NCBI RefSeq assembly: GCF_002224245.2
Contig: NZ_NKHK02000012.1
Span: 1 to 50,639 of the forward strand
DNA from: Moraxella sp. VT-16-12
GTDB lineage: Bacteria; Pseudomonadota; Gammaproteobacteria; Pseudomonadales; Moraxellaceae
Direction: 5' to 3'
Length of the DNA: 50,639 nucleotides
The notes beneath the pieces were generated by a model. It made no database searches and had not been told where the DNA came from. It saw only the letters and a list, made by a program, of their open reading frames with translations. Below, piece by piece: positions 45,939 through 50,639 of this stretch. Both the position numbers and the translations under genes were made by a program. The number at the start of each line of letters is the position of its first letter. The first letter of the stretch is position 1.

Positions 45939-46871
45939 ATGAACATGGCAACACAAGAAGGCAAACTTTGGCTTGATGGCGAGATGCTCTCACAACCAGA
46001 CGCAAAAGTTCATGTACTGACCCACAGTTTGCACTATGGTTTGGCAGTTTTTGAAGGCGTGCGTGCGTATGAGACAGCTGATGGTCGTACGGCGATTTTT
46101 CGTTTAGATGAGCATACTGAGCGACTGCTCAACTCTGCAAAAATCTTTCAGTTAAATGTTCGCTATGACCATGCCACACTTGCCCAAGCCCAAAAAGATG
46201 TCGTGCGTGAAAATGGTTTGGCAAGTGCCTATATTCGCCCCTTGATTTGGGTAGGTTCTGAAAAACTTGGCATTTCATCAAAAGACAACACCATTCATTC
46301 AGCAGTTGCTGCATGGCAATGGGGGGCATATCTTGGTGAAGATGGCATTAAAAATGGCATTCGCGCCAAAACATCTAGCTACACTCACCATCATCCCAAT
46401 GTTACCATGTGCAAGGCAAAAGCCGCTGCCAATTATCCTGTTTCTATCCTTGCCAACCAAGAAGCCACCAAAGCAGGCTATGATGAAGCCATTTTGATGG
46501 ACCCATTGGGATATGTCTGCCAAGGCTCAGGTGAAAATCTATTTTTGGTCAAAAACGGTGAATTACACACCCCAGATTTGGCAGGCGGGGCATTAGATGG
46601 CATCACTCGTCGCACGATTATCCAGTTTGCTCATGATTTGGGCATTAAAGTGGTAGAACGTCGCATCACTCGTGATGAATTTTATTTGGCAGATGAGATT
46701 TTTATGACGGGAACGGCTGCCGAAGTTACGCCCATTCGTGAATATGATGACCGTGTTATTGGCAAAGGCGGACGTGGCGAGCTGACCGAGCAATTACAAA
46801 GTTTGTATTTTGATGTGGTGCAAGGTCGTAATGATAAATACAAGCATTGGTTGTCATTTATTGATGAATAA
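45939..46871 (+). CDS. ilvE: Branched-chain amino acid aminotransferase
   Basis: PLP enzyme for the last step of Leu, Ile and Val synthesis. 310 residues. It has LHYGLAVFEGVRAYETADG, YIRPLIWVGSEKLG, the PLP lysine in CKAKAAANYPVSILANQEA and GSGENLFLVKNGEL, ending with the EVTPIREYDDR substrate loop region. The start at 45939 has AAGGA seven bases upstream; the frame extends to 45876. A strong terminator follows. No leader-peptide attenuator was seen upstream. Confidence 0.96.
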   Translation: MNMATQEGKLWLDGEMLSQPDAKVHVLTHSLHYGLAVFEGVRAYETADGRTAIFRLDEHTERLLNSAKIFQLNVRYDHATLAQAQKDVVRENGLASAYIRPLIWVGSEKLGISSKDNTIHSAVAAWQWGAYLGEDGIKNGIRAKTSSYTHHHPNVTMCKAKAAANYPVSILANQEATKAGYDEAILMDPLGYVCQGSGENLFLVKNGELHTPDLAGGALDGITRRTIIQFAHDLGIKVVERRITRDEFYLADEIFMTGTAAEVTPIREYDDRVIGKGGRGELTEQLQSLYFDVVQGRNDKYKHWLSFIDE

Positions 46872-46885
46872 TTTACCAAAATCAC

Positions 46886-46912
46886 AAAATCCCCAACAAT
46901 ATGGGGATTTTT
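46886..46912 (+). terminator. Terminator after ilvE
   Basis: AAAATCCCC/GGGGATTTT stem around an 8-base loop, ending in T, 14 bases past the ilvE stop. Confidence 0.8.
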
Positions 46913-46991
46913 AATGTCCTAAAAATATATCTATAACCATCAGTCTATTTTTAAAAAATTAAATTTTTTTATAAAAAATCCCAATTAACAC

Positions 46992-47020
46992 TTGCAAATA
47001 ATAATAATTATTGATAATAT
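46992..47020 (+). promoter_or_regulatory. bfd promoter with Fur box in the spacer
   Basis: TTGCAA (46992-46997), a 17-base spacer and TAATAT (47015-47020). The spacer carries TAATAATAATTATTG (46999-47013), agreeing at 11 of 14 positions with the 7-1-7 Fur core TGATAAT-N-ATTATCA. Fur would block the polymerase here, inducing bfd when iron is low. Confidence 0.65.
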
Positions 47021-47084
47021 AGTATTATTAAGTACGAAGCGTAAACATTCTTATTTTTATTACTTTTTATTTAGGGATTTTATC

Positions 47085-47276
47085 ATGTATGTTTGTATTT
47101 GTCATGATGTTAAGGACACCCAAATAAGAACTGCCATGCTGCAAGGTGTGGACAGCGTGCAGGCTTTGCAAGATGAGTTGCTTGTAGGCACATGTTGTGG
47201 TTGTTGTGTGCCAATGGTGCAAGATTTGGTAGATGAGCATCAAGCGAAATTTGCCATTGATATTATGAGTGCTTAA
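47085..47276 (+). CDS. bfd: Bacterioferritin-associated ferredoxin
   Basis: 63-residue [2Fe-2S] protein that reduces bacterioferritin to release its iron. The cluster ligands are visible: Cys4 and Cys6 in MYVCICHDV and the VGTCCGCCVP motif (Cys38 and Cys41 pattern). The frame is open from 46992, but the ATG at 47085 gives the homologous start and has AGGGA upstream. The Fur-type box in its promoter suits iron-starvation induction, and bfrA/bfrB follow. Confidence 0.95.
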   Translation: MYVCICHDVKDTQIRTAMLQGVDSVQALQDELLVGTCCGCCVPMVQDLVDEHQAKFAIDIMSA

Positions 47277-47281
47277 TGTAA

Positions 47282-47318
47282 TTTTTTGTAAAAATTATTA
47301 CAATATTTTTACAAAAAA
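47282..47318. terminator. AT-only hairpin just past bfd
   Basis: A 14-base perfect inverted repeat, TTTTTTGTAAAAAT/ATTTTTACAAAAAA, around a 9-base loop. Weak thermodynamically, but its place right after the bfd stop suggests a terminator or transcript end. Confidence 0.45.
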
Positions 47319-47360
47319 TTAAGTCTCATGATAAAGATTTTTTACGTTTTATTATTTTAA

Positions 47361-47388
47361 TTGATAATTATTTTTAGTTTTATAAAAT
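47361..47388 (+). promoter_or_regulatory. Candidate Fur-controlled promoter in the bfd-bfrA gap
   Basis: TTGATA (47361-47366), a 16-base spacer and TAAAAT (47383-47388). TGATAATTATTTTTA (47362-47376) overlaps the -35 and agrees with the Fur core at 12 of 14 positions. Confidence 0.5.
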
Positions 47389-47394
47389 TAAATA

Positions 47395-47530
47395 ATAGCA
47401 GTTATTGTTTGGTAGTTGGTTTCAATAACATAATAACAACAAAAATCCAAAAAAATCATAATGTTAGCAGGTATGCCATTTCGTTTTCTCCACTTCACCC
47501 AAGAATCACTCTTGGGTGAAAATTTTTTTT
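47395..47530 (+). ncRNA. Candidate Fur-repressed small RNA between bfd and bfrA
   Basis: The interval has a predicted promoter with a Fur box and ends in a textbook terminator: an 11-bp perfect stem TTCACCCAAGA/TCTTGGGTGAA (47494-47520), then eight T. It has no plausible protein frame. Between them lie an A-rich Hfq-type stretch (47440-47460) and a C/U-rich TTTTCTCC (47484-47491), complementary to the GGAGAAA of the bfrB ribosome-binding site (48166-48172). An sRNA that lowers iron storage when iron is scarce would act like RyhB or NrrF. It may instead be the bfd 3' end. Confidence 0.45.
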
Positions 47531-47611
47531 ATTGTGATAGCTGTTCTTACATTGCAATTCGTTCGCAGTTCATTCGCCATACAATTTAGCCCTGTTTCAA
47601 GATGGGCTTTA

Positions 47612-47620
47612 TGATAATAT
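47612..47620 (+). promoter_or_regulatory. Extended -10 promoter of bfrA-bfrB
   Basis: TGATAATAT: TG, one base, TAATAT. Predicted start is about 47 bases before the bfrA ATG. The 5' end could fold through ACAAG/CTTGT (47629-47643). Confidence 0.45.
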
Positions 47621-47670
47621 AAGCACATACAAGGTCATCTTGTTTCTTTTATTTAAAAAAAGGCATGATT

Positions 47671-48165
47671 ATGAAAGCATCTCAAAAAGTCATTGACTAT
47701 CTTAATTTTTTGTTGGCAGGCGAACTTGGTGCCAGAGACCAATATTTTATCCATTCGCAAATGTACGCTGAATGGGAACTTGGTAAATTGCATGACCGCA
47801 TTTATCACGAAATGGAAGACGAAACTTTACACGCACGTCTTATCATCAACCGCATCATCATGCTAGGTGGCACACCAAATATGCAAGTAGGTGAGATTAA
47901 TATCGGTGCAGATGTGCCTGCCATGTTGCAATCTGACCTTAATCTTGAATATGCTGTGCAAGAACACCTTAAAGAAGGTATTGCCTTATGTGAAGCTGAG
48001 CGTGATTATGTAACTCGTGATATTCTTGTGCGTCAGCTAGAAGACACCGAACAGGACCACGCACACTGGCTGGAAAAACAACTTCGTTTGATTGAATTGA
48101 TGGGTCTGCAAAATTACCTACAAAGTCAAACTTCTGAGCCAAACATGGTCGGTTCTGCTCACTAA
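47671..48165 (+). CDS. bfrA: Bacterioferritin, ferroxidase-type subunit (BfrA-like)
   Basis: Iron-storage ferritin subunit of 164 residues. By alignment with E. coli Bfr the ferroxidase ligands are all kept: Glu18, Glu51, His54, Glu93 (E. coli Glu94), Glu127 and His130. The haem-ligand Met52 is replaced by Thr52. It should therefore oxidise iron but not form the haem site by itself. The ATG at 47671 is chosen because AGG is seven bases upstream; the ATG at 47665 is too close to it. bfrB follows after 12 bases. Confidence 0.95.
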   Translation: MKASQKVIDYLNFLLAGELGARDQYFIHSQMYAEWELGKLHDRIYHEMEDETLHARLIINRIIMLGGTPNMQVGEINIGADVPAMLQSDLNLEYAVQEHLKEGIALCEAERDYVTRDILVRQLEDTEQDHAHWLEKQLRLIELMGLQNYLQSQTSEPNMVGSAH

Positions 48166-48177
48166 GGAGAAAGACAG

Positions 48178-48651
48178 ATGAAAGGTGATAAAGACGTTAT
48201 CCGTCAGTTAAATTTGGTGCTTGGGCAATCACTGATTGCCATCAACCAGTATTTTTTGCACGCTCGTATCGTCAAAAACTGGGGAGTAGAAGAGCTAAAC
48301 GATGCATTTTTTAAGCAGTCCATTCAGGAGATGAAATGGTCTGATGAACTGATTGAGCGTATTTTGCTACTGGAAGGTTTGCCAAACTTACAAGAATTAG
48401 GTAAGCTTTTGATTGGTGAAACTGTTCAAGAAATTTTAGAATGTGATTTACGCCTAGAAAAACGCAAGCACGACATTTTGATAGAAGCCATTGATGTCTG
48501 CACTCAAAAGCGTGATTTTGTCTCTCGTGAGCTTTTGGTGAAACTTAAAGACGGCAACGAAGAGTATGAAGATTGGCTAGAAACCCAACAAGAAAAAATT
48601 GATGATATTGGCATTCAAAACTATATCCAAACACAATCTGGCGAAAGCTGA
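48178..48651 (+). CDS. bfrB: Bacterioferritin, haem-type subunit with degenerate ferroxidase centre (BfrB-like)
   Basis: 157-residue partner of BfrA. Met52, the haem ligand, is present in QEMKWSDELIERIL. Four ferroxidase ligands of E. coli Bfr are lost: Glu18 is Ser, His54 is Trp, Glu127 is Asn and His130 is Tyr; Glu51 and Glu94 remain. It should bring haem to a mixed shell and rely on BfrA for iron oxidation. An AGGAGAAAG site precedes the ATG and matches a C/U-rich patch of the candidate sRNA. Neisseria has an analogous two-subunit arrangement. Confidence 0.93.
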   Translation: MKGDKDVIRQLNLVLGQSLIAINQYFLHARIVKNWGVEELNDAFFKQSIQEMKWSDELIERILLLEGLPNLQELGKLLIGETVQEILECDLRLEKRKHDILIEAIDVCTQKRDFVSRELLVKLKDGNEEYEDWLETQQEKIDDIGIQNYIQTQSGES

Positions 48652-48662
48652 TTATCATTGAT

Positions 48663-48692
48663 AAAAACCACCTAATCATAGGTGGTTTTTTT
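48663..48692. terminator. Bidirectional terminator between bfrB and the MipA-like gene
   Basis: AAAAACCACCT/AGGTGGTTTTT, 11 base pairs with a 6-base loop and flanking A/T runs, between two convergent genes. Confidence 0.88.
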
Positions 48693-48734
48693 AGTCATTA
48701 AAAGCAGTAGGGCGTTTGCTAAAATGGGGGGCTA

Positions 48735-49481
48735 TTAAAAATCATAAGTCATGCCGATGCTGGTGGTGGCTTTTGTGTTATCATCGGTAAGTGGGCTGTC
48801 TTTTTGAGTAGATGATAACCATTCTACACGCTGATTGGCAAAAATACCGACTTTATCATATAAGCGATATTTGGCACTGACTGACACAAAAGGTGAAATG
48901 CCTGATTTGGCATGATACTGGCGAACACCTGTACGTACAGACTCGGCAGATGACACGCCGTAATAATAATTATTATAATCATCGCTGTGCCATGTTACCC
49001 CAAATTTTGGATAAATGATGAGCTTATTGCCATAAAAATGAAAACGGCTACGATGAGCCAGTGCCAACGTTTGACCATCACTTTTATCCAAAATATCTGT
49101 GGTCGCTTTTAGCTCAAAACCGCCAATTGGTGTGATGTACATATAACTGGCGTGAGCATTTATTGAGCTTTTGCGTTCATCCAGATGACGCAAATTGGCA
49201 ATTTTAGCATCATTTGGATCAAACTGGCGACCGTCATAACTGACACCGACACGCACCCAATGTTTGTCATTTTTTAGGGGATATGCACCAAACTCGGCAC
49301 CTTCGGCATAAATGCGACCATTGTCATATAAAAATAATGGCACGGCAGATACTTTATCATCAACGGCATAGTCGCTAGCACCAAATGTCGCCAACGCACC
49401 AACGGTCAAAGATTCGTTTGCAAATGAAAATATGGGCAAGCAAGATAGGGTGATAATACCGCACGTTAAGGCAATCTTCAT
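48735..49481 (-). CDS. MipA/OmpV family outer-membrane protein
   Basis: 248 residues with a signal peptide (ALTCGIITLSCLPIFSFA) and a beta-barrel of about 230 residues. Alternating strands are visible, for example VRVGVSYDGRQF and NAHASYMYITPIG, and the NNYYYGVSSAESVRTG segment is a family signature. It ends in Phe as outer-membrane barrels do. E. coli MipA interacts with peptidoglycan enzymes; the role of this protein is uncertain. GGAAG precedes the ATG. Confidence 0.88.
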   Translation of the reverse strand: MKIALTCGIITLSCLPIFSFANESLTVGALATFGASDYAVDDKVSAVPLFLYDNGRIYAEGAEFGAYPLKNDKHWVRVGVSYDGRQFDPNDAKIANLRHLDERKSSINAHASYMYITPIGGFELKATTDILDKSDGQTLALAHRSRFHFYGNKLIIYPKFGVTWHSDDYNNYYYGVSSAESVRTGVRQYHAKSGISPFVSVSAKYRLYDKVGIFANQRVEWLSSTQKDSPLTDDNTKATTSIGMTYDF

Positions 49482-49507
49482 GGCAATCTTCCAAAATACA
49501 AAATGGC

Positions 49508-49567
49508 ATTATATCAGAGTATGTCAATGGTGCAAACTGCTTTATAAACAAAACGAACAGTCGTTTT
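49508..49567 (-). promoter_or_regulatory. Promoter of the MipA-like gene and an upstream inverted repeat
   Basis: On the minus strand TTTGCA (49536-49531), a 17-base spacer and TATAAT (49513-49508, with TG in front). A 7-bp perfect inverted repeat, AAAACGA-ACAG-TCGTTTT (49550-49567), lies upstream of the -35 and could bind a regulator. Confidence 0.55.
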
Positions 49568-49740
49568 TTTATCAGTTTCGTTTTTGTAATGACGTATGTA
49601 TACAGTTTATCTGTTTAAAAATGGTTTATAATTTTGATAAAAAGTAGTGGGATTTACCCACAAACTTTTCTAGTTTTGCTCAAAATTGATGAATAAAAAA
49701 ATCAGAAATTCTTGGATTGTAAAAATGGCGTTGCCCCAAC
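49568..49740. other. Intergenic stretch without a gene
   Basis: AT-rich. Contains a small hairpin, GTGGG-ATTTA-CCCAC (49647-49661), and no convincing open frame. It lies between the MipA-like promoter and the first dif-like site. Confidence 0.4.
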
Positions 49741-49768
49741 ATTTCGCATAAATTTGGTTATGTTACAA
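49741..49768 (+). other. Second, inverted dif-like XerC/XerD site
   Basis: An 11-base XerC-type arm (ATTTCGCATAA), 6-base centre (ATTTGG) and 11-base XerD-type arm (TTATGTTACAA). Against the site at 49811-49838 the XerC arm agrees at 10 of 11 and the XerD arm at 9 of 11, but the centre differs. Orientation is opposite to that site, 42 bases away. Paired inverted dif-like sites are the attP structure of CTXphi-type phages. Confidence 0.55.
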
Positions 49769-49810
49769 TAGGCTGGGCTTGCCCTTAGCTTGTCTTTGCC
49801 AAGCAAAGGT

Positions 49811-49838
49811 ATTTAACATAATATACATTATGCGAAGT
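49811..49838 (-). other. dif: Chromosome dimer resolution site dif
   Basis: Read on the minus strand, XerC arm ACTTCGCATAA, centre TGTATA and XerD arm TTATGTTAAAT. The 28 bases agree at 25 positions with the E. coli dif as I know it, including all of the centre and the XerD arm. XerC/XerD resolve chromosome dimers here, so the window includes the replication terminus; the site is also used by IMEX phages. Confidence 0.85.
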
Positions 49839-49908
49839 ATTGCTTGTAACTTATTGAAATCAATCAATAAATTACATTTGGTTATTATAAGATGATTGGC
49901 AAATAAAA

Positions 49909-50639
49909 TCAAGAAATATCTGTTGATGTTGGTGGTGGCTCGGTGTTGGGGGTGCTTGGTATGGTTGATGCCCCTTGCCCAAAGTTGGGGTTGTCGTTCA
50001 GCACCTTAGGCACAGGGTCAGCCTTGATGTCAGTGGTCTGCCCATTGCCCCTGTGCAATCTGCCTGCTTCTTGGATATAGTAGGTGCATTCGTCCATAGT
50101 TAGGCTCATCAGATTGCCGTGAGCATTGTAAGCGTTGCATTTGTTGCCTTTTTTTACGACCGCCTTAACTTGTAAGTTTGGGTCGGCTTGAATGATGTCG
50201 TAGTTCTTGGGCAAGTGGCGTTTGTACAGCTCCAAACGGGCATAAAAGTCTTTGATTTGCTTATCGTGTTCTAAGAGCTGTTTTTGCAGATTGTCGTATT
50301 GCATGAGTATCGCCAAGCGTTCTTGCTCTACCTGTAATTTGTATTTTTCTAGCTCGTTTTTGGCGTGTTTTTCTCTCGTTTTAACGTATTCTATCAGCTC
50401 ATCTTTGGTTAAGTGCTGTAATACCGCCTGTTGTATGGGTTCGCCCTGCCCTATGGGCGTTGGGTCTGCCAATTCAGCGGTTTGTTCGTCTTGGTTTTGG
50501 TCTTGACTTGGTGTGTCTGGTATCTGTTGGGCAGTTTCAATGTTGTCTTCTGAGATGGGGTTTTTGGTGTCAAACAAGGCATAAGACACCAAGAAGATAC
50601 CAAAGCCAACAAAGGCGAATAATATCACCAGCCGTCTAA
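49909..50639 (-). CDS. C-terminal part of a Zot/pI-like filamentous-phage assembly protein (partial)
   Basis: The frame is open through the right edge (codons before the GTG at 50628 read ...RRL), so this is probably the C-terminal portion of a larger protein. An Arg-Arg pair precedes one membrane segment (ILFAFVGFGIFLVSYALF). A polar Gln/Asp-rich linker, a coiled coil (about residues 70-125) and a C-terminal domain with GNKCNAYNAHGNLMSLTMDE and a second Cys follow. Zot/pI proteins have a cytoplasmic ATPase, one membrane helix and a periplasmic part ending in a similar C-x-x-Y...G...C pattern. The gene ends 70 bases from dif, where zot lies in CTXphi. The ATPase domain is not in the window, so an ICE membrane protein remains possible. 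Confidence 0.5.
   Translation of the reverse strand, partial: RRLVILFAFVGFGIFLVSYALFDTKNPISEDNIETAQQIPDTPSQDQNQDEQTAELADPTPIGQGEPIQQAVLQHLTKDELIEYVKTREKHAKNELEKYKLQVEQERLAILMQYDNLQKQLLEHDKQIKDFYARLELYKRHLPKNYDIIQADPNLQVKAVVKKGNKCNAYNAHGNLMSLTMDECTYYIQEAGRLHRGNGQTTDIKADPVPKVLNDNPNFGQGASTIPSTPNTEPPPTSTDIS

Noticed and set aside
49432-49647. Plus-strand frame of 71 codons in the MipA-like promoter region
   Set aside because: No ribosome-binding site, overlaps the MipA-like signal sequence and its promoter; looks like chance.
50631-50639. GCCGTCTAA resembling a neisserial DNA uptake sequence
   Set aside because: Incomplete, single copy, inside a coding frame at the window edge; no other copies seen.

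Overview
The window looks like the chromosome of a gamma-proteobacterium of the family Moraxellaceae, most likely Moraxella. The reasons are the AT-leaning base composition, the gene neighbourhoods (prmA / zinc-ribbon DUF3426 / fis / purH; dnaE / trmJ / cysE; dnaB / alr; recC-recB-recD), the split bacterioferritin pair and the dif-type sequence. The genus is inferred from protein character and synteny, not from a marker gene. Almost all of the window is ordinary housekeeping chromosome. The accessory signals sit at the two edges and in three intergenic gaps.

Layout. 1-1000: a very AT-rich patch with an orphan immunity-like gene and a possible fossil of a toxin C-terminus. 1000-8600: kptA, rpiA, then minus-strand purH, fis, a zinc-ribbon membrane protein, prmA, cysE and trmJ. 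8600-22400: dnaE divergent from a compact recC-recB-recD operon whose middle is much more AT-rich than its flanks. 22400-30800: a lipoprotein, an alpha/beta hydrolase, zapE, a nitroreductase, gpsA, sixA, pyrD-cvpA-purF and a PepSY protein with a tandem-repeat promoter. 30800-39700: argF, dnaB-alr, pdxA, a small entericidin-type lipoprotein, tusD-tusC-tusE (no tusB seen) and glnE. 39700-40010: a structured gap with what looks like a one-spacer CRISPR remnant. 40000-46900: a thiolase / HMW FabG / MaoC cluster with two hydrolases, then ilvE. 46900-48700: an iron-storage locus (bfd, a candidate Fur-controlled small RNA, bfrA, bfrB). 48700 to the end: a MipA-like outer-membrane protein, a canonical dif site with a second inverted dif-like site, and the C-terminal part of a Zot/pI-like filamentous-phage protein running off the right edge.

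How the genes work together. The replication and recombination genes (dnaE, dnaB, recBCD, dif) and purine/pyrimidine synthesis (purH, purF, pyrD) are core functions. The thiolase-FabG-MaoC group could form a short acyl-CoA reaction series. In the iron locus, two bacterioferritin subunits have complementary defects: one keeps the ferroxidase ligands and lacks the haem methionine, the other the reverse. They sit beside their ferredoxin partner Bfd and a possible Fur-repressed sRNA that could pair with the bfrB ribosome-binding site.

The most interesting part is the right edge. A dif core flanked by an inverted dif-like partner, 70 bp from the 3' end of a Zot-like gene, is the arrangement expected for a filamentous phage that uses host XerC/XerD (an IMEX such as CTXphi). 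This would place the window at the replication terminus. The rest of the putative prophage lies outside the window.
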